Below are positions 1 through 6,477 of a stretch of DNA of 64,000 nt, piece after piece. The notes under the pieces are model-generated. The model was given only the letters and a program-made list of their open reading frames with translations. It searched no databases and was not told the origin of the DNA. The position numbers were made by a program, and so were the translations under genes. Position 1 is the first letter of the stretch, and every line of letters starts with the position of its first letter. Origin of the DNA: Chitinophaga lutea (GTDB taxonomy: Bacteria; Bacteroidota; Bacteroidia; Chitinophagales; Chitinophagaceae); contig NZ_RPDH01000003.1 of the NCBI RefSeq assembly GCF_003813775.1, positions 1-64,000 on the forward strand, given 5' to 3'.

Positions 1-72
1 CGTGTCACCCTTCTTCAGCCGGCTGGCTGCCTGCTTCTTAAATGCTTCAAAATCGAATTGTTGTTTGTCCAT
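1..72 (-). CDS. IS256-type transposase, N-terminal fragment cut by window edge
   Basis: Reading leftward from an ATG at 70-72 gives 24 residues beginning MDKQQFDFEAFKKQA, with no stop before the window edge. This opening resembles the start of IS256/Mutator-type transposases of Bacteroidota (inferred from memory of the family, not from a search). A perfect 12-bp inverted repeat (78-89 and 94-105) sits directly upstream, consistent with an element end. The catalytic DDE region is outside the window, so family and activity cannot be confirmed. Confidence 0.55.
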   Translation of the reverse strand, partial: MDKQQFDFEAFKKQAASRLKKGDT

Positions 73-77
73 ATGGT

Positions 78-105
78 CAGTTTAAAGTTAAGCAACTTTA
101 AACTG
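78..105. repeat. 12-bp perfect inverted repeat upstream of transposase
   Basis: The arms CAGTTTAAAGTT and AACTTTAAACTG are separated by 4 bases and lie just upstream of the transposase start. They could be part of the element's terminal region or a hairpin controlling its expression. The exact insertion-sequence boundary is not visible because only one end is in the window. Confidence 0.6.
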
Positions 106-124
106 ACACACTTTTTGTAATAGT

Positions 125-218
125 CTCCTGAAAACCCAGCTACACCTCCCATAATCATCCCCTTCTGGATTTTTTGACGGGAATCAGCGTACAGAAGAGC
201 TACATCGAAGGTACCCAT
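125..218 (-). pseudogene. N-terminal stub of an unknown gene cut by the IS end
   Basis: From an ATG at 216-218 about 31 codons run leftward (MGTFDVALLYADSRQKI...) before the frame enters AT-rich sequence that looks like the insertion-element end. The reading frame continues by chance to a stop at 15-17. I do not recognise the protein. The layout suggests a host gene disrupted by the element; the break point near 110-125 is estimated. Confidence 0.35.
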
Positions 219-590
219 GCTGATTTCTCCGATTTAAACTCTTGCAAATCTTCTAACATAATTATTCTTTTTGGCATCAGCTTCGCACATATTACAAATT
301 TTCAGTTTCCTGCGCATATATTTTTAAACCAATTATGGTGGCAATATGCCTAATTAAAGCCATCAAGTTTCACAAAACCGAATACAAGCTGAAACTTCTA
401 TTAATTAGGTTAAAAGATTAATGTCTACAAAAACGAACACAAATCAACCAATTCCATTATTATACAACAAGTTATTTTTCAAATATTTATACACTGTAAT
501 AATTGTATATCCTTTATAAAATGGTTCGAGAAAAGTCCACTTAGGTGCACCTTAGTGGACAAATCGGAAATTCTTCTGGTTTGTCCACTT
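219..590. other. AT-rich gap without a recognisable gene
   Basis: This 370-base stretch has frequent stops in all frames and a markedly lower GC content than the main window. The only structure I see is the imperfect palindrome at 535-560, described separately. No promoter can be assigned with confidence. Confidence 0.6.
535..560 (-). terminator. Palindrome downstream of the kinase-like pseudogene
   Basis: A 26-base imperfect palindrome (one mismatch per arm, outer sequence GTCCAC/GTGGAC) lies about 30 bases past the stop of the leftward pseudogene. On the minus strand it is followed by a short T-rich run, as expected of an intrinsic terminator. The hexamer GTCCAC recurs at 583-588, so a protein-binding site is also possible. 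Confidence 0.4.
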
Positions 591-1165
591 TCATTTTTTA
601 GCAATCAACTTTATGCTTTCATGGTAGTACTTATTTGGAATATCCGAGTTTGGAATTAATCTGAATTTTAGCTCCCGCTTTTTAGCTCTGACTTCAAAAA
701 GTTTAGTTAGCTTGTGAGTTAGTTGGTATAGATTGCTTTCTCTTTTTGAACCCTGTGTTATGGCGCTAGAATTAACCATCACATCAATTAACTCCAATTG
801 AGAATTTACTAAATCTAAACTTTCATATAGGTCAATAATTTTCCTACTGCATCGCTGCAGTTTAGCATGAAAATCTTTTCCTTCCTGCTCAAATACTATT
901 GATTCTAATATTGAAAATGCAATTGCATAAGAAGTTCTTACATCATGAAACAATGTAAAACTTTCTGTAATTCCTTTGCGAATTTGATTTTCAACTAAAT
1001 CAGATATTCCATTTATTTCGTTGATAAAATCCTCTATCTAAGTTCTATCAAAGCAATATTCCGGTCGCGCTTGTACACGAGTTTTTTTTATTATCATTTA
1101 GAATTAATCCATTTATAATTGCAACCTCATCATTTAGTTCTATAGTAAAATTATCATAACCTTGC
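591..1165 (-). pseudogene. Broken sensor histidine-kinase-like gene
   Basis: The open part (591-1036) contains FHDVRTSYAIAF, which looks like a HisKA phosphoacceptor region, followed about 70 residues later by a stretch resembling the start of an HATPase domain (LFEVRAKKREL). The frame is closed upstream by a TAG at about 1037-1039. Beyond it, coding-like sequence resumes in another frame (GYDNFTIELNDEVAIING) and can be joined through a run of eight A residues near 1085. The ATP-binding N, G1 and G2 boxes are missing, so the C-terminus is lost as well. I read this as a decayed fragment; the kinase assignment is an inference from weak motifs. Confidence 0.4.
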
Positions 1166-1167
1166 TT

Positions 1168-1393
1168 ATATAGATGAATATCTCGCCGAACTGGAAAAAC
1201 TGAAAAAAGCTGCTGCGAAAAAGAAAGAATAGTAAAGGGAGCCGAAGCTCCCTTTTTACATACCCTAAGCCGCGATTTTGTAACGCTTATAGAGTTCCCG
1301 CAACTTCGCAACCCTAAATTCCCCTTTACCTTTAAAAAGGATCTTTTCAAGCCCATCCATATTTACACTGATGTTTCGGCGGGTAACGCGAGC
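1168..1393. repeat. 226-bp direct repeat, copy 1
   Basis: This segment is nearly identical to 5642-5868, differing only around the hairpin loop and in one base of the lysine-rich tail. It contains the last about 20 codons of an HTH gene (plus strand, stop at 1230-1232), a hairpin terminator, and the end of a tyrosine integrase gene (minus strand). To its right the integrase continues, whereas to its left the HTH gene is missing. Confidence 0.9.
1234..1257. terminator. Bidirectional hairpin between HTH and integrase 3' ends
   Basis: The inverted repeat AAAGGGAGC/GCTCCCTTT is followed by T residues on the plus strand and preceded by A residues, so it can end transcription from both sides. The same hairpin occurs in the second repeat copy at about 5708-5732. 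Confidence 0.6.
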
Positions 1394-1513
1394 GTAAATC
1401 TGTGTCGTTCGTAAATTTGTATGCCCCAGCATCCGACTTACCGTTTCTAACGGAACGCCGTTATCCAGACAAATGGTTGTAGCGAACGTATGGCGCGCGG
1501 TGTTGGCAGGTGC
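1265..1513 (-). pseudogene. Tyrosine recombinase (integrase) C-terminal fragment
   Basis: Translating leftward from 1513 gives 82 codons starting APANTARHTFATT and ending KRYKIAA. It holds the catalytic core of the family: the H-x-x-R-like ARHTFAT box, the LGHTN box, and the nucleophile tyrosine in TTQIYARV. The upstream frame closes at 1514-1516, where the sequence changes to an unrelated gene start, so the N-terminal and central domains, including the first catalytic arginine, are gone. The site-specific integrase identity is clear; activity is not possible. A shorter copy of the same 3' end lies in the second repeat (5748-5868). Confidence 0.8.
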
Positions 1514-1713
1514 TCATCGGCCAAAGCGGGCGTTGTTTTAGTGGCATATTCAACCGCCTCGATGCAGGTGGCCTTGTCGGCCGCCTTTTGCTTTTCGGCG
1601 AATGCCAGCAGTTCTTCCACGGGTAATTCGCCATTGGCTAACCATTGGCCGATGGTGGATACTTTGGCTTTAGCTTTGATGACTTTGTCCTGGAAAATCT
1701 GTTCGATGGTCAT
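1513..1713 (-). pseudogene. N-terminal fragment of an uncharacterised protein fused to the integrase stub
   Basis: An ATG at 1711-1713 opens 67 codons (MTIEQIFQDKVIKAKAK...) that are helical and alanine/lysine rich. At about 1513 the sequence changes to the integrase fragment in another frame, so the protein ends with about 20 chance residues. The fragment resembles the start of helical-repeat hypothetical proteins of Chitinophaga-like bacteria (memory only, low certainty). The fusion marks a recombination junction. Confidence 0.4.
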
Positions 1714-1750
1714 GTTTAGCGTATTGATGGTACCTAAATATCAATCATTT

Positions 1751-2146
1751 TCAAAAAGCCGCCAAATACATAAATGGGTGAGGGAGGGGATGGTCCTTAC
1801 TCTGGTATTTCCCTTTAGCGTCCTTTCTGAGGCACTTGGTGCGGTTAAACGCCTGCTGGTAGTAATGCCGGGTGAGCATAAGCTCCACGAAGTTGAAAGA
1901 GGGGTGTTTCTCGCGTAATATATGCAGGTCTTCCACATGCAGGGCGATACATTCCGTTTTTTCAAGCGTTATTAGACGCTCGCGGCTGCGGTGCTGCATG
2001 AAGAAGCTTTCGATGGCTATGATCACATCGCCGTCGGACATGAACCAGCAGTTATACTCCTTGCCGTCTTCCTTTTCCAGGGAGGTGACGAGGCCGGTGA
2101 TGGTGAAATAGATGTATTCGCAGACCTGGCCGTAGTCGAGGATGAC
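1751..2146 (-). pseudogene. Degenerate Crp/Fnr-family regulator
   Basis: The frame encodes the second half of a cyclic-nucleotide-binding-like domain (YIYFTITGLVTSLEK, then MSDGDVIIAIESFF) and the linker helix, as in Bacteroidota Crp/Fnr proteins. The N-terminus is closed by an in-frame TAA at 2147-2149. The C-terminus breaks within the helix-turn-helix: MYLAAF is followed by a stop, and a +1 shift would add only LKMIDI. It therefore lacks a working DNA-binding domain. It lies next to an intact Crp/Fnr gene but is not an obvious duplicate of it. Confidence 0.65.
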
Positions 2147-2289
2147 TTAGTGGGGGAGGAAGTATCTCAGTATTGTTGGGGCACAGCTATTGAATATATT
2201 CGGGAAAAGGGCATTACCCCTTTGGGGCATTTCGCTTCGCTTCTCTTTCAGCAAGGAATTTGGCTTTCATGTTAATACCTTGCATCAGC

Positions 2290-2871
2290 TCAAAGTATAG
2301 TACCCTTGCGTACCCTGCTCAGTGTTTCCTTGGTAATCCCAAGATAGGATGCAATGATATGCAGTGGAAATCGCTGCAGGAAATCGGGATACTCCCTTAC
2401 AAAATCTGCATATCGGGAGTCTGCGGCAAGGCTGATCGTGGAATTCAGGCGCTTCTGGTTGGCGATGGAGTTTCTCTCTTCCATCATCTGCAGCATCTTC
2501 CTTATCGAGGGTACCTGGTCGAGTAAGCGGATGGTATCTGCATAACTAATGATGAGCAGCTCGCAATTTTCCCAGGCATCGATGTTGTATTTTGATGGGG
2601 TGTGCATGACTATGCTTTCCCTATCGCCCATCCACCACGTTTCTATGCCCAATTGTATAACATGCTCGATTCCCTTCTCATCAACGCTGTACTGCCTCAT
2701 TGCCCCGCTTACGATGAAGCAGAAATGTTTGCAGACATCTCCCTCTTGGAGTAGATATTGGCGTTTTTTAAGTCGCTTGGGGGTGAAGGTCGTTCGGACA
2801 AGTTCCTCTTCCTGGGATGTCAGGGGGCTACCTGCGTACCTATTGATATATGAAATCAGTGAATCATGCAT
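2290..2871 (-). CDS. Crp/Fnr-family transcriptional regulator
   Basis: This 193-residue protein has an N-terminal cyclic-nucleotide-binding-like beta roll (about 25-115, with YLLQEGDVCKHFCFIVSG) and a C-terminal winged helix-turn-helix (about 150-190, FPLHIIASYLGITKETLSRV). The size and layout fit the single-domain Crp/Fnr regulators common in Bacteroidota, which usually do not conserve cAMP-contacting residues. It points away from the NTF2-like gene at 3132, with 260 bases between the two starts, so it may control that divergent pair; this is inference from position. Confidence 0.85.
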   Translation of the reverse strand: MHDSLISYINRYAGSPLTSQEEELVRTTFTPKRLKKRQYLLQEGDVCKHFCFIVSGAMRQYSVDEKGIEHVIQLGIETWWMGDRESIVMHTPSKYNIDAWENCELLIISYADTIRLLDQVPSIRKMLQMMEERNSIANQKRLNSTISLAADSRYADFVREYPDFLQRFPLHIIASYLGITKETLSRVRKGTIL

Positions 2872-3131
2872 AAAGCGAAATTTAAGGTCCTGGCTAGATT
2901 GCCCTTGGCGATGCTTGAGCCAACGGACACGTTATGGTATCAACCATTAACTAATATACGACAATTGGATTGTTAAAAAGGGTCCGTAAGTACGATTTCC
3001 TCTGTTGACAGTGCTGAAATAGATATCCTTTGACATTTATCAACGTTATTTTTTATCAATTGTCGTCTTTGCGGCGTGCCGCACTGGACTACTTTTGACT
3101 AAACAATTTTTAAATCTAAAATATAGAAATC

Positions 3132-3557
3132 ATGAAACAATTAAAAAATGTCATTCCGGTAAATTCAACTGAGTCAAACAAACAAATCGTATTACAGGCC
3201 TACGCCTCTCTAAAGGCAGACAATGTTGAGGGCTACTTCAACGCCATGGCCGACGACATCACGCTTACCTACTTTGGCAACCACCTGTTCACCGGGACCT
3301 ACCATGGCAAGAAGGATATCCTGGACAACTACGTGCCTGTGTTGCTCAACCGCCTTGCCGGCCCGATTAGGATCACCGTTACCAATGTGATTGCAGAAGG
3401 TGATCAGGTCTTCGTCGAGGCAGAGGGCGAATCAAAAACCCAGGATGGATTGGATTACAATAACAAGTATGGAATAATACTCCGCTTAAAGGATGGAAAG
3501 ATCACCCAGGTCCGTGAATACATGGACACAGAGCTCGTTAAAACCATCTTCGGATAA
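3132..3557 (+). CDS. SnoaL/NTF2-like protein
   Basis: This 141-residue protein without a signal peptide fits the SnoaL-like, ketosteroid-isomerase-related NTF2 fold: an N-terminal helix (IVLQAYASLKADNVEGYFNAM) followed by strands with DDITLTYFG and a closing KDGKITQVREYMD. Such proteins bind or isomerise small hydrophobic molecules, and their substrates cannot be predicted from sequence. It is followed after 37 bases by a secreted alpha/beta hydrolase on the same strand, suggesting an operon, perhaps controlled by the divergent Crp/Fnr protein. Confidence 0.8.
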   Translation: MKQLKNVIPVNSTESNKQIVLQAYASLKADNVEGYFNAMADDITLTYFGNHLFTGTYHGKKDILDNYVPVLLNRLAGPIRITVTNVIAEGDQVFVEAEGESKTQDGLDYNNKYGIILRLKDGKITQVREYMDTELVKTIFG

Positions 3558-3594
3558 TTATCTTATCATTTAATCAGGTAATAAAGCAAAAAAA

Positions 3595-4494
3595 ATGAAA
3601 AAATTAATTTTAGCAATCTGTATTGCGATAGGCCTTGGCCAACCGGTTTGGTCACAGGGGAATAGAATGCCTGCATCATTGCAAAGGCAAGAGTACATCG
3701 AGGTGGAAAAGAATGTACGCCTACACGTGACAGACCTTGGGGAAGGCAGGCCAATTGTATTGGTGCATGGCTGGCCCTTGAGTGATGCCATGTATGAATA
3801 TCAATATCAATATCTTTCCCGAAAGGGGTTTAGAGTGATAGGGATTACTCTCAGGGGCTTTGGCAAGTCTGATAAGCCCTACGGAAAATATGACTTTGAT
3901 GTTTTTTCAGATGACATAAAGGTGGTCCTTGAAAAACTAAAGGTCCAGGATGCCGTGTTGGGCGGATTCTCGATGGGTGGGGCGGTGGTGATCCATTACC
4001 TGATCAAATATAATTCGGCCCATGTTAGTAAACTTGCCCTGTTTGCTGCCGCCGCACCATCTTGGAAACAGCGGGAAGGTTTCCCCTATGGGATATCTGA
4101 TGCCGATGCAGCAGGTTTGATCAAGCAGACAATGACAAGCAGGCAGGACCTTATTGCTGGTTTTGGAAGCGCCTTTCCTGCAAAGGCCGATGGTTTAACA
4201 AAAAATGAGGAAAAATGGCTGGAGAGCATCAATTTAGAAGCATCACCTTATGCCACGACGGAATCCATCATTGCGTTGCGTGACCTTGACCTAAGGCCGG
4301 GTCTATCAAAGATCAAGGTTCCCACGGCCATATTCCATGGTACCCAGGATAAGTTGTGCGACTTCGCATTTGCAGGGATATTGCAAAAAGGTATCAAGGA
4401 TTCATACATAGTGAGGTTTGAAAAAAGTGGCCATTCATTGTTTTTGGAGGAACGGGATAAGTTCAATGAGGAACTTGAAAAATTTGCAAGGTAG
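3595..4494 (+). CDS. Secreted alpha/beta hydrolase (chloroperoxidase/esterase type)
   Basis: This 299-residue protein starts with a clear signal peptide (about 1-21, ending VWSQG). The alpha/beta-hydrolase fold shows the oxyanion-hole HGWPL, the nucleophile elbow GGFSMGG, an acid candidate in HGTQDKLCD and the catalytic histidine in KSGHSLFLEE. The family includes non-haem chloroperoxidases, arylesterases and lactonases; the substrate is unknown. It forms a likely two-gene operon with the NTF2-like gene and is followed by a strong terminator. Confidence 0.85.
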   Translation: MKKLILAICIAIGLGQPVWSQGNRMPASLQRQEYIEVEKNVRLHVTDLGEGRPIVLVHGWPLSDAMYEYQYQYLSRKGFRVIGITLRGFGKSDKPYGKYDFDVFSDDIKVVLEKLKVQDAVLGGFSMGGAVVIHYLIKYNSAHVSKLALFAAAAPSWKQREGFPYGISDADAAGLIKQTMTSRQDLIAGFGSAFPAKADGLTKNEEKWLESINLEASPYATTESIIALRDLDLRPGLSKIKVPTAIFHGTQDKLCDFAFAGILQKGIKDSYIVRFEKSGHSLFLEERDKFNEELEKFAR

Positions 4495-4643
4495 TAAGGA
4501 GGGGATATCTTCAGGCCCTTGTATGGCCAACAGCTTGTTGCCCGAAGCACAGAGAGAAGATTTCGAAGAACAGGATTTTGCCAACAATATGCGGAAGAAT
4601 AAAGAGATGTTGAAATGGATAGTATTAGAGGTATTTATATTAT

Positions 4644-4680
4644 AAAAAAGTTGTAGCTATAAAAAGCACAACTTTTTTTT
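4644..4680 (+). terminator. Intrinsic terminator after the hydrolase operon
   Basis: The inverted repeat AAAAAAGTTGT/ACAACTTTTTT with a 13-base loop ends in a run of T residues. It lies 150 bases past the hydrolase stop. The stretch 4495-4643 is short and contains no gene I recognise. Confidence 0.7.
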
Positions 4681-4712
4681 GATATAGTGCCTGAGAAGGC
4701 ATAGTTTTTCTA

Positions 4713-5355
4713 CTAATAACCTATCCCAACCACCGCTCCCACCAACATCCGCACAAACTCCCCCGCCTTACCATAATCCAACTGCTCATACTTCAAACCC
4801 AGCAAACGGATATTATCGTAATACGCCTGATGGTGCTCGTAATAATACTTTTCCGATTGTACAAACCATGCCTTTTCCCCAACTTCACCGCCAGAAACCA
4901 CTTTTCCAGCAATCTAGCGCTTCGCCCATTGCCATCTGCCCGGGGGTGGATCTTTACAAACACCAGGTGTATCATACTGGAAAAAAGAATGTTTCGGCAA
5001 TCGACAACGGCGTATCCTGCAATGTGGTGATATCAGCATATAATTTCTCCATTTCGGTAGCCACTGAGAAGGGAGACGCGGCCACATATTCAATCCGCCC
5101 GTCACTGGTCGTTACGTACATATTTTGGTTACGAAATCTACCCTGGGAAGATAAGGGAAGGATGTGCCGGGTCAGCAATTTATGGGCTTCAACTAACGTT
5201 TGCCGGTCAAAGGGCGCGTCTTTTACATATTGATAGGCTGTATACAGATCATCGATCTTTCGGGTATAGTCGGGCAGGCTTTCACTACCACCATCTCGGT
5301 TACTGAAAATTCGCGGTTTTCGAGCGAGATAAAGCGATATAGCGAAATCCTTCAA
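4713..5355 (-). pseudogene. Fic-family (Fido) protein, frameshifted
   Basis: The leftward sequence reads as a Fic protein only if several frames are joined: 5355-4972 gives the N-terminal helical part (SLYLARKPRIF, TLVEAHKLLTRHIL, FRNQNMYVTTSDGR), the active-site helix appears in a second frame (VKIHPRADGNGRSARLLEKW) and the tail in a third (4901-4713). The motif should be HPFx(D/E)GNGR; here the F is R. Fic enzymes transfer AMP or related groups to target proteins. Two frameshifts make this copy very probably inactive. Confidence 0.75.
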
Positions 5356-5433
5356 ATCCTTTTTGAGGAGGATCGCAAAAGTAATAAATATTGGAGAAAT
5401 CGCTTTTCAGCCATTTCTCTCATTTAAATATAG

Positions 5434-5706
5434 GAAAAATTTCGTTTTGACGTATGTTCGTACGTCATAATTAAGAGCTTCCGAAAGCTGGCAACTTTAG
5501 CAGGGATGGAAGCTGCACACGTGCAAAAACTTTCGCGTGGAAAAATAGATGCCGCACTCACTACAAACATTGCCGTAGCCAAAGCGCTGGGCATTTCATA
5601 CACCCAGTTGGCGGCATATTTCGATGGGGTCACTCAACAGGATATAGATGAATATCTCGCCGAACTGGAAAAACTGAAAAAAGCTGCTGCGAAAAAGAAA
5701 AAATAG
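5434..5706 (+). pseudogene. N-terminally truncated Xre/HTH DNA-binding protein
   Basis: The frame from 5476 encodes the second part of an Xre helix-turn-helix (KLATLAGMEAAHVQKL, then SRGKIDAALTTNIAVAKALG) and a lysine-rich tail, ending at 5704-5706. The first helices expected before KLATLAG are absent and no ATG precedes them, so the gene is cut near 5470; the ATG at 5506 lies inside the recognition region. Its 3' end is duplicated at 1168-1232. In many mobile elements such a regulator lies tail to tail with the integrase, as here. Confidence 0.6.
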
Positions 5707-5868
5707 TAAAGGGAGCCAAAAGCTCCCTTTTTACATACCCTAAGCCGCGATTTTGTAACGCTTATAGAGTTCCCGCAACTTCGCAACCCTAAATTCCCCT
5801 TTACCTTTAAAAAGGATCTTTTCAAGCCCATCCATATTTACACTGATGTTTCGGCGGGTAACGCGAGC
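5642..5868. repeat. 226-bp direct repeat, copy 2
   Basis: This copy of 1168-1393 includes the end of the HTH gene, its hairpin terminator and the last about 40 codons of the integrase (minus strand, stop at about 5748). Here the HTH side is longer and the integrase is cut at 5868, where an rsgA fragment begins. The two copies are thus reciprocally truncated. Confidence 0.9.
5708..5732. terminator. Bidirectional hairpin terminator in repeat copy 2
   Basis: AAAGGGAGC and GCTCCCTTTT form a stem with a 5-base loop and a T-run, directly after the HTH stop codon. It matches the hairpin in copy 1 apart from the loop. Confidence 0.6.
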
Positions 5869-6122
5869 ATCACCCGCTGATAGATGAGCTGGCACCGCAA
5901 TGCCGGTTTGGCGACTGCACCCATCAGCATGAGCCCGGTTGCGCCATTATTGCAGCTGTCCAGAACGGCACATTGCCTGAGCTGGTATACCGCAGCTACC
6001 TGAAACTATTGCGGGAGCAATACCATTTCCAGGCCAGCGAGGCGGATAAGAGGCGAAATGAAAAGCAGTTCACTAAAATGGCCAGGCAGGTATTCAAACA
6101 CCGCAAAGACAGCAAGTATTGA
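5868..6122 (+). pseudogene. rsgA: rsgA (ribosome small-subunit GTPase) 3' fragment
   Basis: Read from 5870 to the TGA at 6120-6122, the plus strand encodes LIDELAPQCRFGDCTHQHEP and onward, ending KHRKDSKY. The C-x6-C-x-H-x5-C zinc-binding pattern (CRFGDCTHQHEPGC) followed by YLKLLREQ matches the C-terminal zinc-finger domain of RsgA/YjeQ, a GTPase acting in 30S ribosome maturation. The OB-fold and circularly permuted GTPase domains are absent: the sequence starts at the break with the 226-bp repeat. It has no start codon and no obvious promoter. The intact gene presumably lies elsewhere. Confidence 0.75.
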
Positions 6123-6136
6123 TACCTGTAATGATA

Positions 6137-6174
6137 AAACATAGCGGCCTGTATACTTACAGGCCGCTATGTTT
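6137..6174. terminator. Perfect 17-bp stem hairpin after the rsgA fragment
   Basis: AAACATAGCGGCCTGTA and TACAGGCCGCTATGTTT pair perfectly around a TACT loop, ending in T residues. It starts 14 bases past the rsgA stop and probably moved together with that gene end. Confidence 0.75.
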
Positions 6175-6418
6175 CATCATACGTATTAAAATATGGTTAT
6201 GAAATTTACTGCCAGTTACAACATCGCCAATCGTCTGATCGAATGCCGTTACGTTGATATTCTTCGCGACGATCTTCCCATCAGGATCAGGCAGCAGTTC
6301 CTGCGGAATAGGGATTGCCGGAAAAACAGGTACGAGAGATCCCAGGCTCGTCAATGGGGCGTGGGACTGAAGGAAGTTGTATATAAAATTCCCTCTCCGA
6401 TTATAATCGCACCACAAT

Positions 6419-6459
6419 AAAAAACAGCCCGCCCTGTCCGACAGGGGAGCTGTTTTTTT
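6419..6459 (-). terminator. Terminator for the C25-like peptidase gene
   Basis: AAAAAACAGC and GCTGTTTTTT enclose an inner stem CCTGTC/GACAGG. The structure lies 20 bases beyond the stop of the leftward gene at 6478 and can work in either direction. Confidence 0.7.
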
Positions 6460-6477
6460 GTTGTCATCCACGTTGCA

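Larger units (their letters stand above)
6123..6477. other. Gap with two hairpins and ambiguous short frames
   Basis: Besides the two hairpins listed separately, there are overlapping short frames on both strands (75 codons plus, 104 codons minus). The minus frame contains protein-like sequence (IPQELLPDPDGKIVAKN) but starts inside a terminator hairpin, so neither is called as a gene. Confidence 0.5.

Noticed and set aside
4418..4645. 75-codon frame overlapping the hydrolase end
   Set aside because: It overlaps the coding end of the hydrolase in another frame; the tail (PEAQREDFEEQDF) looks protein-like but is too short to support.
6157..6471. 104-codon minus frame after the rsgA fragment
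   Set aside because: Its start lies in the terminator hairpin of the next gene and its end in another hairpin, so it is at best a decayed remnant.
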